From: Hyphomicrobiales bacterium | GTDB taxonomy: Bacteria; Pseudomonadota; Alphaproteobacteria; Rhizobiales; Beijerinckiaceae | DNA length: 64,000 bases | Assembly: GCA_026400535.1 (NCBI GenBank) | Contig: JAPLOU010000040.1 | Location: 1 to 64,000 of the forward strand | Direction: 5' to 3' | Part shown: positions 53,627 through 63,495 of the stretch, piece by piece | How the letters are laid out: each line of letters opens with the position of its first letter | Position numbering within the stretch: position 1 is the first letter of the stretch | Notes under the pieces: generated by a model | Told to the model about the DNA's origin: nothing | Seen by the model: the letters and a program-made list of their open reading frames with translations, nothing else | Database searches by the model: none | Translations under genes and position numbers: made by a program

Positions 53627-54409
53627 TCAGCCCCGGCCCAGCACGCCGTCCCAGAGCGGAAGACTGACAAGGGCTGCCAGCATGATCACGCCATAGGCGA
53701 TGCGGCGGAATGTCCGCTCGCTGGCAAGGCCATAGCCCCTCGTCCCGATCAGCACGCCGCTTCCATAGGGCACAAGCAGCGGCAGCGCCACCGTCAGCGA
53801 GGCCCAGCCCAGGATGCCGTTCCAGCTCAGCAGGAGCGCCGAGATCACGGTGGCGCAGGCGAAATAGGTCACCAGATCATGCCGCATCTGCTCGGCCGAC
53901 TTGTTCTGGGCACTGAGCCAGAAGATCGCGAGCGGCATGCCGCCCAGCTGCGCAAGGCCGGCGCCGAGCCCGGACAGGCCACCGACCCCCAGCGACAGCG
54001 GAACCCCCGCCCGGCCTTTCCAGCGCCAGCCCGTGGCCAGGACGATGACGGCAGCCAGGATCAGGCCAGCAATCAGCCAGCGCATCGCCAGTTGCGGCAA
54101 GGACAACAGCAGCCAGATCCCCACCGGCAGCAGCAGCGTGGCGCCGATCAAAAGGGGAATCACCTCGCGCCACTGCGCCTTGCGCAGCGAGCGGGCCGCC
54201 AGCGGCAGCGCGAAGGGCGCATCAAGCGCCCAGATCAGCGCGGATGCCAGTGGCAGCGGCACGACAAGCCCGGCGATCGGCATGAAGATCATGGCAAAAC
54301 CGAAGCCGGTGAAGCCGCGCACCAGTCCGCCGAGGAACGCGGCTCCTGCAAGCACGGCCAGCGCCGCATCAAATTGCACGGCGCCAACAAGTGCATCGAA
54401 CAATGTCAT
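53627..54409 (-). CDS. TauE/SafE-family sulfite/anion permease
   Basis: Membrane protein of 260 residues with about eight hydrophobic segments in two repeats. LAGAAFLGGLVRGFTGFGFA and the inverted counterpart LGVGGLSGLGAGLAQLGGMP are the family signature. The group exports or imports sulfite, sulfoacetate and similar anions. ATG 54409 gives the conserved start MTLFDALVGAV. Its stop abuts the yebC stop with no gap. It is divergent from ruvC across 62 bases. Confidence 0.87.
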   Translation of the reverse strand: MTLFDALVGAVQFDAALAVLAGAAFLGGLVRGFTGFGFAMIFMPIAGLVVPLPLASALIWALDAPFALPLAARSLRKAQWREVIPLLIGATLLLPVGIWLLLSLPQLAMRWLIAGLILAAVIVLATGWRWKGRAGVPLSLGVGGLSGLGAGLAQLGGMPLAIFWLSAQNKSAEQMRHDLVTYFACATVISALLLSWNGILGWASLTVALPLLVPYGSGVLIGTRGYGLASERTFRRIAYGVIMLAALVSLPLWDGVLGRG

Positions 54410-54471
54410 TTCATGTGCATGCCTGCGCAAAGCAGGCGACGCAAGCGGGACCATCCTTCTAGAACTGGCCG

Positions 54472-54981
54472 ATGACCAGACCGATTCGCATCCTCGGCAT
54501 TGACCCCGGTCTGCGCAAGACGGGCTGGGGCATGATCGTGCAGGAGGGCACGCGGCTCTCATTCGTGGCCTGCGGGACCGTGCTGAGCAGCGACAAGCTC
54601 TCCACCGCGGCCCGCCTGCGCCAGCTCCATGACGGCCTGAGCCAGGTTCTGACCGAGCATGAGCCTGAGGAAGTCGCGGTCGAGGAGACCTTCGTCAACA
54701 AGGATGCGCAGGCGACCCTGAAGCTTGGCCATGCCCGTGGCGTGGCCTTGCTGGTGCCGGCGCTGGCAGGGCTCGAGGTGGCAGAGTATGCGGCCAATCT
54801 GGTCAAGAAGACCATCGTCGGCACCGGCCATGCCGACAAGCGGCAGGTCTCGGCCATGGTGAAAGTTCTGCTGCCGAAGTCCGATGCAAAGACGGAGGAT
54901 GCCGCAGATGCCCTCGCAATTGCCATAACACATGCGCAACACCGCGGACATCTTGCACGATTGCAACGACATTCACCGTAA
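54472..54981 (+). CDS. ruvC: Crossover junction endodeoxyribonuclease RuvC
   Basis: Holliday-junction resolvase of 169 residues. The four catalytic acids lie in [18 protein letters not shown] (first Asp), [19 protein letters not shown] (Glu) and [17 protein letters not shown] (two Asp). Basic residues around [12 protein letters not shown] bind DNA. Length is standard. It is the first gene of ruvC-ruvA-ruvB. Confidence 0.95.
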   Translation: MTRPIRILGIDPGLRKTGWGMIVQEGTRLSFVACGTVLSSDKLSTAARLRQLHDGLSQVLTEHEPEEVAVEETFVNKDAQATLKLGHARGVALLVPALAGLEVAEYAANLVKKTIVGTGHADKRQVSAMVKVLLPKSDAKTEDAADALAIAITHAQHRGHLARLQRHSP

Positions 54982-55032
54982 AGTGGCCAGGTTTGGCTTT
55001 CCCGTCCCGGGCGATTGGTATTGGGGGATTTC

Positions 55033-55650
55033 ATGATCGGCAGGCTCAAGGGCGCGATCGATGTCTATGGCGAGGACTATGTCATCGTCGATGTTCATGG
55101 CGTGGGTTACGTGGTGTTCTGCTCATCCAGAACCCTGCAGGCCTTGCCCCCCGCGGGCGAAGCGGCCTCGCTTTGGATTGAAACACAGGTCCGTGAGGAC
55201 GCCATCCGACTGTTCGGCTTCAGGAGCGAAGCCGAGCAGAACTGGTTCAGGTTGCTGCAAAGCGTTCAGGGCGTCGGCGCAAAAGTGGCCCTCGCCCTCC
55301 AATCGATATTCGATCCCGGCGACCTGGCCACGGCCATTGCGACCGGTGACAAGGCGCAGATTGCCCGCGCCAACGGGGTTGGCCCCAAGCTCGCGCAACG
55401 GATCTGCGTCGAACTGAAGGACAAGGCGCCCGCCTTCGGGATGGTTGATCCCGGCCTGGCACAGTTGTCCGGAGCGCTTGACGCGAAGGCGGCGCCGCGC
55501 CCGGTCAGCGACGCGGTCTCCGCGCTGATCAATCTGGGATATCCGCAGGCGCAGGCCCAGTCGGCCATTGCCTCCGCCATGAGGGCGCTCGGAGACAGCG
55601 CGCAGACCGGGCAACTGATCCGGCAAGGATTGAAGGAACTGGCAAAATGA
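55033..55650 (+). CDS. ruvA: Holliday junction branch migration protein RuvA
   Basis: DNA-binding protein of 205 residues that targets RuvB to four-way junctions. The OB-fold domain begins [20 protein letters not shown]. Helix-hairpin-helix motifs lie in [20 protein letters not shown] and [20 protein letters not shown]. The flexible C-terminal RuvB-contacting domain includes [23 protein letters not shown] 55033 was chosen over upstream in-frame starts because it is the conserved start. Confidence 0.95.
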   Translation: MIGRLKGAIDVYGEDYVIVDVHGVGYVVFCSSRTLQALPPAGEAASLWIETQVREDAIRLFGFRSEAEQNWFRLLQSVQGVGAKVALALQSIFDPGDLATAIATGDKAQIARANGVGPKLAQRICVELKDKAPAFGMVDPGLAQLSGALDAKAAPRPVSDAVSALINLGYPQAQAQSAIASAMRALGDSAQTGQLIRQGLKELAK

Positions 55651-55847
55651 ACGCCCAACTGGGCTTCGCCATCACAAGCAATGACAGGGATGAAGCGGTG
55701 CGCTTTGTCCGGACGGACCGCATGCGGTGCATGACCCTGCTCGCCGGCGGCCTCGACGCCGACCGCGCTGTCCGGCCCGGCATCCACCGTCTCTGTCAGC
55801 ACCGCAGCGCCTGCCGCGCCATGCGCCGGCCGGACATCGACCTGTGA
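55647..55847 (+). CDS. Small hypothetical reading frame overlapping ruvA
   Basis: A 66-codon frame whose ATG overlaps the ruvA stop (ATGA), which allows translational coupling. The peptide starts [20 protein letters not shown] and has several Cys and Arg residues but no motif I recognise. It fills most of the 248 bases between ruvA and ruvB, where relatives often have nothing. It may be only chance coding in GC-rich DNA. Confidence 0.25.
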   Translation: MNAQLGFAITSNDRDEAVRFVRTDRMRCMTLLAGGLDADRAVRPGIHRLCQHRSACRAMRRPDIDL

Positions 55848-55898
55848 CCGGCTCAGGCCTCGCTTGCGCATGGCGGCAATTCGGGTCAAACAGCGCTG

Positions 55899-56945
55899 AT
55901 GAGCGACAACAAACGCCCCGGCCTGCTCAACGCCGCCAAGCGCGAGGATGACATCGACCAGTCGATCCGTCCGCTGCAACTCGGCGAATTCATCGGCCAG
56001 CAGCAGGCGCAGGACAACCTCAAGGTCTTCATCCAGGCGGCGAAAACGCGCGGCGACGCCCTCGACCACGTGCTGTTCGTCGGCCCGCCTGGCCTTGGCA
56101 AGACCACGCTGGCGCAGATCGTGGCCCGCGAGATGGGGGTCAATTTCCGCTCCACCTCCGGCCCAGTCATCGCAAAGGCGGGCGATCTGGCAGCTCAGCT
56201 GACCAATCTCGAAGAGCGCGACGTGCTCTTCATCGATGAAATCCACCGGCTCAATCCCGCCGTCGAGGAAATCCTCTATCCGGCGATGGAGGACTACCAG
56301 CTTGACCTGATCATCGGCGAGGGTCCCTCGGCGCGGTCGGTGAAGATCGACCTGCCGAAGTTCACGCTCGTCGGGGCAACCACCCGCGCCGGCCTTCTGA
56401 CCACACCCCTGCGCGATCGCTTCGGCATTCCGATCCGCCTCAATTTCTACTCGGTGGAGGAGTTGGAGCAGATCGTGGCGCGCGGCGCACGCGTGATGGG
56501 CATCGGCATGAGCGAGGACGGGGCCAACGAGCTGGCGAAACGCTCGCGCGGCACGCCCCGCATCGCCGGCCGGCTGCTGCGCCGCGTGCGCGACTTCGCC
56601 ATCGTCGACGGCGCCGACCGGATCACCCGCCCGGTTGCCGACAAGGCACTGCGCCTGCTCGACGTCGACGCCATCGGCCTTGACGTGATGGACCGTCGCT
56701 ACCTGCTCATGGTCGCCGAGAAATTCGCCGGCGGCCCTGTCGGGATCGAGACCATCGCTGCGGCGCTGTCCGAACCCCGCGACGCCGTCGAGGACATCAT
56801 CGAGCCCTTCTTGCTGCAGCAGGGCTTCCTGCAGCGCACCCCGCGCGGGCGGCTGCTCACCATCGCCGCCTTCCGGCATCTGGGACTGCCCGAACCCAGA
56901 CGCGAGAGCGCGCAGTTCGGGCTGTTCGGGGATGAGGGGGAGTGA
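55899..56945 (+). CDS. ruvB: Holliday junction branch migration ATPase RuvB
   Basis: AAA+ motor of 348 residues. Walker A is [20 protein letters not shown], Walker B/sensor region is [20 protein letters not shown], sensor 1 lies in [20 protein letters not shown] and the arginine finger is in [20 protein letters not shown]. The winged-helix C-terminal domain ends [20 protein letters not shown]. It drives branch migration with RuvA. A vapBC-like pair follows before ybgC. Confidence 0.96.
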   Translation: MSDNKRPGLLNAAKREDDIDQSIRPLQLGEFIGQQQAQDNLKVFIQAAKTRGDALDHVLFVGPPGLGKTTLAQIVAREMGVNFRSTSGPVIAKAGDLAAQLTNLEERDVLFIDEIHRLNPAVEEILYPAMEDYQLDLIIGEGPSARSVKIDLPKFTLVGATTRAGLLTTPLRDRFGIPIRLNFYSVEELEQIVARGARVMGIGMSEDGANELAKRSRGTPRIAGRLLRRVRDFAIVDGADRITRPVADKALRLLDVDAIGLDVMDRRYLLMVAEKFAGGPVGIETIAAALSEPRDAVEDIIEPFLLQQGFLQRTPRGRLLTIAAFRHLGLPEPRRESAQFGLFGDEGE

Positions 56946-56998
56946 GACATTGCAATCAGCATCCATGGCTGCTCCTGGTGATGCAGGCAGGCGCCACG

Positions 56999-57205
56999 AT
57001 GCGAACGACGGTGACCTTGGATGACGCGTTTGTGGCCCATGCACGCAGCTTTGTCGCAAACGACGAGACGTCGGCGCTGCTGCGCGAGGCGCTCAAGGCC
57101 TTGATCGGGCGAGGGAGTGCGCGGCGCCTGGCGGCGCTCGCAGGCAGTGAGCCGCCTGCCAAGGAGCCGCCTGCCAAGGCCCCGCCGCGCCACCGTTTCG
57201 CGTGA
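56999..57205 (+). CDS. VapB-like antitoxin (type II toxin-antitoxin)
   Basis: A 68-residue antitoxin of the VapB/DUF2191 type. MRTTVTLDDAFVAHARSFVA is the ribbon-helix-helix DNA-binding start, followed by ETSALLREALKALIGRGSAR and the basic RRLAALAGSEPP typical of the family. It ends in a Pro/Ala/Lys tail that would wrap the toxin; that tail has a near-duplicated PPAKEPPAKAPP. ATG 56999 gives the conserved start. Its stop overlaps the toxin start (GTGA). Confidence 0.8.
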   Translation: MRTTVTLDDAFVAHARSFVANDETSALLREALKALIGRGSARRLAALAGSEPPAKEPPAKAPPRHRFA

Positions 57206-57555
57206 TCTTGATTGCTCCGTCGGTCCGGATCCGCCTCTTCCGGATCAGCAAACGCGTTGTTCAGCGCAAGCTGCCTGCCTTTGCAGGTGTCACAGACCCG
57301 TTCATGATCGGCGCGCTGCAGCCTCGCTCTGAGGTCTTGACGATGGTGCAGGGGCTGCCACAATCGCTGACGGCGCATGACCGCGAAGTCATTGCCTTGA
57401 TCGAGGCGCGGAACATGGCAAGGTCCGGCAGTGAGCATGTCGATGTCCACCGGATGGCTTCACGGCTGTTGTCTCCCGGCCATGTTGCGTGGACCCACCA
57501 GCTGCGGCTTGCGGTCGCGGAGGCATCGTGCGGCCTTGGTCTGCTTTCGCCATGA
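57202..57555 (+). CDS. VapC-like PIN-domain protein with lost catalytic residues
   Basis: A 117-residue protein in the normal vapC position. Its frame matches VapC end to end: MILIAPSVRIRLFR aligns with MILVDTSVWIDHLR, DPFMIGALQPR with HPFVIGELALG, HVDVHRMASRLL with YVDAHLLAAVRL, and VAWTHQLRLAVAEA with LWTRDKRLAAVAE. Of the four acids needed for RNA cleavage, Asp5 is Ala, Glu38 is Ala and the last Asp is Gln100; only Asp81 remains. The reading frame is intact, so it is either an inactive toxin held by the antitoxin or an early pseudogene. The stop overlaps the ybgC start. Confidence 0.7.
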   Translation: MILIAPSVRIRLFRISKRVVQRKLPAFAGVTDPFMIGALQPRSEVLTMVQGLPQSLTAHDREVIALIEARNMARSGSEHVDVHRMASRLLSPGHVAWTHQLRLAVAEASCGLGLLSP

Positions 57556-57956
57556 TCCCCCACCGCCTGCCCATCCGCGTCTATTACGAGGACACCGACT
57601 TTTCCGGCGTGGTCTATCATGCCTCCTACCTGCGTTTCATGGAGCGCGGGCGCACCGAGCTGATCCGGTCCCTGGGTGTCGAGCAGCGCGAGCTGTTCGA
57701 CGGTGACGTGCCGCTGGCCTTCGCCGTCCGCAGCATGGGCATAGACTGGCTCAGGCCCGCCCTCATGGATGATGAACTGGTCATCGAGACCAGGCCGACC
57801 ATCGCCCGCGGCGCGACGATGGACCTCAGCCAGCGCGTTCTGCGCGGCGGGGAGGTGCTCGTGACGGCTGAGGTGAAGGTCGCTTGCGTTGGCGGCGGCA
57901 AGGCGCGGCGTATTCCCGAAGCGCTCCGCCGACGGCTCAAGCTCGACGGGGCGTGA
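57552..57956 (+). CDS. ybgC: Tol-Pal-associated acyl-CoA thioesterase
   Basis: Hot-dog-fold thioesterase of 134 residues. The catalytic motif is in RVYYEDTDFSGVVYHASYLR, followed by FMERGRTELIRSLGVEQREL and FAVRSMGIDWLRPALMDDEL. YbgC is found upstream of tolQ in most proteobacteria and hydrolyses acyl-CoAs. ATG 57552 overlaps the end of the VapC-like gene. The YcaQ gene follows after nine bases and separates it from tolQ. Confidence 0.93.
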   Translation: MIPHRLPIRVYYEDTDFSGVVYHASYLRFMERGRTELIRSLGVEQRELFDGDVPLAFAVRSMGIDWLRPALMDDELVIETRPTIARGATMDLSQRVLRGGEVLVTAEVKVACVGGGKARRIPEALRRRLKLDGA

Positions 57957-57965
57957 GCGCGCGCC

Positions 57966-59195
57966 ATGGGGCCGAAGCCGGGCTCGAACACCCTGTCCTT
58001 GCGCGAGGCGCGGCGCGTGGCGCTCGCGGCGCAGGGTTTCGGGCAGCCGCGCGGGCACGACCCTTCGACCAGGCTGGAACTCGTAAGGCTGGTGCAGCGC
58101 CTCGGCGTGCTGCAGATCGACAGCGTCAACATCATCGCGCGCGCCCACGCGCTGCCGGGCTTCTCGCGGCTCGGTCACTACCCAACAACCGATCTTGACG
58201 CACTCGCCTATGATGGGCGGCGGCGCAAACTGTTCGAATACTGGGGGCACGAAGCATCCTTGCTGCCCGTCACGCTCCAGCCCCTGTTCCGCTGGCGCAT
58301 GGCGCGCGCCGCAGCCGGAACCGGGATCTATGGCGGCCTTGCCCGCTTCGGGCGCGAGAGGGCTGAGGTCATCGAAACGGTCCGGCGCGAGGTCGCGGCG
58401 CGCGGGCCCCTCGCAGCATCAGAACTCTCCATCAAGACAAGGGGCGAGGGCGGCTGGTGGGGCTGGTCGGAGGGCAAGAGCGCGCTGGAATGGCTGTTCT
58501 GGGCGGGTGAAGTCACGACGGCAACGCGGCGCGGCGCCTTTGAGCGCATTTACGATCTGACCGAGCGCGTGCTGCCCAAGCCGGTCCTGGCGGCCCCGAC
58601 GCCGCCGGAAGCCGACGCCCAGCGCGAATTGATGCGGGTCTGCGCAGCAGCCCATGGCGTCGGAACCGAACGGTGCCTGCGCGACTACTTCAGGCTTGAT
58701 CCGGCCGACAGCAAGGCCAGGGTTGCCGAACTGGTCGAGACCGGCGAACTTCTGCCCGTGATGATCGAAGGCTGGGCCAAGCCCGCCTATCTCTGGCATC
58801 AGGCACGGATTCCGCGCCGCGTCGAGGCGCGGGCGCTGCTGGCTCCGTTCGATCCGCTGATCTGGCAGCGCGAGCGGACCGAGGCGCTGTTCGGCGCCCG
58901 CATCAGGCTGGAAATCTACACGCCGAAGGAGAAGCGCATCCACGGCTATTATGTCCTGCCCTTTGTGCTCGGCGAGCGTGTGGTGGCGAGGGTGGACCTG
59001 AAGGCCGACCGCCAGGCGCGCATCCTGCGGGTGCTCGCCGTTCACAGCGAACCGGACAGCAATCGCGGCCGCACGCTTGAGCCACTGGCGGCGGAGCTGC
59101 GGCTCATGGCCCACTGGCTCGGGCTGGAGCACATCATGGTCGCGCCAAGGGGCGATCTCGCGACGGACCTGGCGGATGTGATGGGTCAGCGTTGA
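57966..59195 (+). CDS. YcaQ-family winged-helix DNA glycosylase
   Basis: A 409-residue member of the HTH_42/YcaQ (AlkX) family that unhooks DNA interstrand crosslinks in E. coli. It starts with SLREARRVALAAQGFGQPRG and continues VQRLGVLQIDSVNIIARAHA, FEYWGHEASLLPVTL and the WWGWSEGKSALEWLFWAGEV region. DPLIWQRERTEALFGARIRL and EIYTPKEKRIHGYYVLPFVL close the family pattern. The catalytic QxQ/QxD motif of E. coli YcaQ corresponds to the LQID region here. Its position between ybgC and tolQ is unusual. Confidence 0.88.
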   Translation: MGPKPGSNTLSLREARRVALAAQGFGQPRGHDPSTRLELVRLVQRLGVLQIDSVNIIARAHALPGFSRLGHYPTTDLDALAYDGRRRKLFEYWGHEASLLPVTLQPLFRWRMARAAAGTGIYGGLARFGRERAEVIETVRREVAARGPLAASELSIKTRGEGGWWGWSEGKSALEWLFWAGEVTTATRRGAFERIYDLTERVLPKPVLAAPTPPEADAQRELMRVCAAAHGVGTERCLRDYFRLDPADSKARVAELVETGELLPVMIEGWAKPAYLWHQARIPRRVEARALLAPFDPLIWQRERTEALFGARIRLEIYTPKEKRIHGYYVLPFVLGERVVARVDLKADRQARILRVLAVHSEPDSNRGRTLEPLAAELRLMAHWLGLEHIMVAPRGDLATDLADVMGQR

Positions 59196-59551
59196 CCCTG
59201 GCTTGCCCACGATCCTGAGCACGTGAGGGATGACCTGCCACATCTGCAGAGCTCGAACCCACGTCCTTCGATGGGCCCAGGATGCGGGGATTGCAGACAC
59301 GCCATGCTGCGCTGCACGCAATCCTAACCGGACATTAACCCTATTGAGGGCTTAACTTGTCTTGAACACGGGAAAACCATGTTCCAGACCAGCTTTTGCG
59401 CCCTTCTTTCGCCGGAATCAGGCGCGAGATGATCTGGAACCACGCCCCGGCATCGAGAAACCAGGTTGCCGCCTTGGGCGTGCGTCGTGGCGCATGCCCA
59501 GGCTCCATGAGGACCAGCCCCGCAAGGATCGCGGTTCAAGGACAGGACAAG
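59196..59551. other. Intergenic region upstream of tolQ
   Basis: About 355 bases without a convincing gene. GGATTGCAG near 59288 and the inverted GCAATCC near 59320 form a loose repeat. TTAACCCT near 59336 and CTTAAC near 59351 mark an AT-richer spot that is the best candidate for the tol-pal promoter. Exact -35/-10 boxes are not clear. Confidence 0.4.
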
Positions 59552-60280
<729 letters not shown>

Positions 60281-60291
60281 GGAGCAACCCC

Positions 60292-60747
<456 letters not shown>

Positions 60748-60752
60748 GCGTC

Positions 60753-61961
60753 TTGCGTTTCGCAAAGCTGTTTTCGACGCAGGAGCCAGGCGTCGCCGTC
60801 TCGGCTTTCGGGCACGCGGCCATCGTGGTCGCGGGCCTTGTTGCGTTCGGAGCATCGCCGCCGCCCTTCCAGGACGCCCAGGAGGCGATCGCCGTCGAGG
60901 TTGTCGATCCCGCCGCGCTGAACGAGGTGACGCGCGGCGAGCGCAGCGCCCCTGCCATCCAGGACGCGCCGAAGCCGCGCGCCGAACGTCAGAGCGAGAT
61001 CGCCGAGCAGAAGGACCCCGGCGAGGCCAAGCGCGATGCGCCGACCCCGCCGACCCGGCCTGCCGACCTCAAGACCGCCGAACGGGACGAGGTGGCACCC
61101 CCTCCCCCACCGCCACGCCCTGCGCCGGCTCCCGTCCGGCAGGCGGCGAAGCCCGAACCGGAGAAGGCGGACGCCAAGCCCGATCCGAAACCGCCTGAGG
61201 CGGCCAAACCGGAGCCGAAGCCGGAGCTTCGCCGCGACCAGCTTGCCGCCGTGAGCGAACAGGCCGAACTGCAGGCCCAGCGCGAGAAGGCGGCCGAGGA
61301 AGCCCGTGCCGCGGCGAAGGCCAGGGCCGAGGCTGCGGCCAAGGCCAAGGCGGAAGCAGACGCCAAGGCACGGGCGCTCGCCGAAGCCAGGGAGAAGGCC
61401 GAGGCCGAGGCAAAGGCAAAGGCTGAGGCCGTCGCAAAAGCCAAAGCCGCAGCTGACGCCAGGGCCAAGGCCGCAGCCGAGGCGAAGGCGAGGCGCGATG
61501 CCCAGCTGGCGGCGCAGTTCAACCCCAGCGACATTTCAAAACTGCTGAACGCGAAGGAACAGTCACAGTCCTCCGGCTCGGCCGCGCGCGAGGTCAACCG
61601 CGTCGCCTCGCTCGGCACACAGGCCGGGACGTCGCAGCGCATGAACCCGAACATGCGCTCGCAGTTGATCGGCATCATCAAGGACCAGCTCGAGAAATGC
61701 TGGAATGTGCCGGTGGCGCTGCAGGGCGCGCAGAAGCCGCCGGTTCCATCCGTGCGGGTTGCCCTCAATCAGGATGGCACGCTGTCCGGCCAGCCATCCG
61801 TCGTCAATGCGTCGTCGGATCCGTTGTTTCGTGTCGCAGCCGACTCGGCGCTGACCGCGACCCGGCGCTGCGCGCCTTTGCGGATACCGGCGCAGTTCGC
61901 GCCCTTTTACAATGACTGGCGCGATGTCGTCGTGAATTTCGACGCCCGCGACGTGCTGTGA
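60753..61961 (+). CDS. tolA: Cell envelope integrity protein TolA
   Basis: A 402-residue protein that spans the periplasm. A TTG start with AAAGG upstream gives [20 protein letters not shown] and one membrane segment ([18 protein letters not shown]). Proline- and lysine-rich linker (residues 60-160) leads to a long Ala/Lys/Glu coiled coil (about 165-255, [20 protein letters not shown] and repeats). The C-terminal domain has [20 protein letters not shown] and [19 protein letters not shown], which contacts TolB and Pal. Operon spacing is five bases after tolR; the stop overlaps a possible GTG start for tolB. Confidence 0.93.
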   Translation: MRFAKLFSTQEPGVAVSAFGHAAIVVAGLVAFGASPPPFQDAQEAIAVEVVDPAALNEVTRGERSAPAIQDAPKPRAERQSEIAEQKDPGEAKRDAPTPPTRPADLKTAERDEVAPPPPPPRPAPAPVRQAAKPEPEKADAKPDPKPPEAAKPEPKPELRRDQLAAVSEQAELQAQREKAAEEARAAAKARAEAAAKAKAEADAKARALAEAREKAEAEAKAKAEAVAKAKAAADARAKAAAEAKARRDAQLAAQFNPSDISKLLNAKEQSQSSGSAAREVNRVASLGTQAGTSQRMNPNMRSQLIGIIKDQLEKCWNVPVALQGAQKPPVPSVRVALNQDGTLSGQPSVVNASSDPLFRVAADSALTATRRCAPLRIPAQFAPFYNDWRDVVVNFDARDVL

Positions 61962-61984
61962 CGAGACTGCCTGGTGACACATCG

Positions 61985-63349
61985 ATGATCGAGACCCTGC
62001 CCCTGCCCGCTCCCTCATTGCGCCCGGCAACCACCCGCCGCGGCCTGCTGACAGGTTCCGCCGCACTGGTCATGGCCAGTGCATCGGGCCTGCACCCCGC
62101 CATGGCGCAACTGGTCATTGACCTGAGAAGAGGCACGTTCCAGCCGATGCCGATCGCGATCGCCGACTTCGGCGGCGAAGGCGACATGGGCCCGAGGGTT
62201 GCCGCCATCGTCACCAGTAACCTCAAGCGCTCGGGCTACTTCGTGCCGCTTCCGCGCGAACGCCATGCCGAACGCACGCCCCCCTTTGACGGAATTCCCA
62301 ATTTCGAGGCCTGGAAGACCTCCGGCGCGCAAGGCCTGGTCGTGGGCCGCGTCATGCGGGACGGTGCGCGGCTGCGCTCCGAGTTCCGCCTGTGGGACAT
62401 CGCCACGGGCCAGCAGCTCGCAGGCCAGCAGTACTTTACCGACCCGAACAACATGCGCCGCGTCGCGCACATCATCTCGGACGCGGTCTACACCAAGATC
62501 ACCGGCGTCGGCGGCTTCTTCGACACCCGTATCGTGTTTGTCGACGAATCAGGCCCCAAGGAAAACCGCCGCAAGCGCCTGGCGATCATGGATCAGGACG
62601 GCGCGAATGTGCGCTATCTGACCACCGGCGACGTCTCGGTCGTGACGCCGCGCTATTCTCCCGTGTCGCAGGACGTCGCCTACATGGCCCAGCGCCTTGG
62701 CGAGCAGCCGCGCGTGCACGTGCTGAACATCGAAACCGGATCGCGCCAGGTGGTGGGCAACTTCCCCGACATGACCTCGAGCCCGCGCTTCTCGCCCAAC
62801 GGCCAGAACATCGTGCTGTCGCTTCAGCAGGGCGGCAACTCCAACCTCTACGCCATGAACCTGGGCTCGCGCACAACCACCCGGCTGACCGACACCACGG
62901 CCATCGACACCTCGGCCTCCTACGCGCCGGACGGAACGCAGATCATCTTCGAAAGCGACCGTGGCGGCTCGCAGCAGCTTTACCTGATGGGTGCCGGCGG
63001 CGGCGCGGCCAAGCGATTGTCCTTCGGGCAGGGCTCGTACTCGCAGCCCGCCTGGTCACCGAAAGGTGATCTGATCGCTTTCACCAAACGCGGCGGCAGC
63101 GGCTTTGCCATCGGCGTGATGCGCACCGACGGCTCGGGCGAACGGCTGCTGACCGAAGGCTTCCACAATGAATCGCCGACCTGGGCGCCGAATGGCCAGT
63201 ATCTGATGTTTTTCCGCGATCCTGGCGGCCAATCGGGCGGCAAGCTCTACATGGTCGACATCACCGGGCGCGTTGAGCAGCCAGTCCCGACGCCCGCTTT
63301 CGCCTCGGACCCGGCCTGGTCGCCGCTGCTGACCGAGGCGCGATCATGA
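61985..63349 (+). CDS. tolB: Tol-Pal system beta-propeller protein TolB
   Basis: Periplasmic protein of 454 residues. The signal region contains [20 protein letters not shown] ending PAMAQ, where a twin arginine precedes a weakly hydrophobic stretch, so Tat export is possible. The N-terminal domain [20 protein letters not shown] is followed by six WD-like blades, for example [20 protein letters not shown] and [21 protein letters not shown] used ATG 61985; a GTG at 61958 overlaps the tolA stop and adds nine residues. It recycles Pal with TolA. Confidence 0.94.
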   Translation: MIETLPLPAPSLRPATTRRGLLTGSAALVMASASGLHPAMAQLVIDLRRGTFQPMPIAIADFGGEGDMGPRVAAIVTSNLKRSGYFVPLPRERHAERTPPFDGIPNFEAWKTSGAQGLVVGRVMRDGARLRSEFRLWDIATGQQLAGQQYFTDPNNMRRVAHIISDAVYTKITGVGGFFDTRIVFVDESGPKENRRKRLAIMDQDGANVRYLTTGDVSVVTPRYSPVSQDVAYMAQRLGEQPRVHVLNIETGSRQVVGNFPDMTSSPRFSPNGQNIVLSLQQGGNSNLYAMNLGSRTTTRLTDTTAIDTSASYAPDGTQIIFESDRGGSQQLYLMGAGGGAAKRLSFGQGSYSQPAWSPKGDLIAFTKRGGSGFAIGVMRTDGSGERLLTEGFHNESPTWAPNGQYLMFFRDPGGQSGGKLYMVDITGRVEQPVPTPAFASDPAWSPLLTEARS

Positions 63350-63389
63350 CGGCAGCGTTTTGTTAACCATCCGCCGCGATGCCGCCATT

Positions 63390-63418
63390 TTGACTTGATT
63401 TGGCAAGATCTCGTTTAG
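63390..63418 (+). promoter_or_regulatory. Possible pal promoter
   Basis: TTGACT at 63390-63395 is followed after 17 bases by GTTTAG at 63413-63418, 78 bases ahead of the pal start. The region between tolB and pal (146 bases) is AT-richer than its surroundings, and TTAACCAT lies just upstream at 63363. A separate promoter would explain the higher Pal level usual in cells. Confidence 0.35.
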
Positions 63419-63495
63419 GTTGACGCGACATTGATGACGCATGTGGCGTTTGCACAACAGACGCGCCCCGATGGTCTACCCGGAGATTGTTCGCC

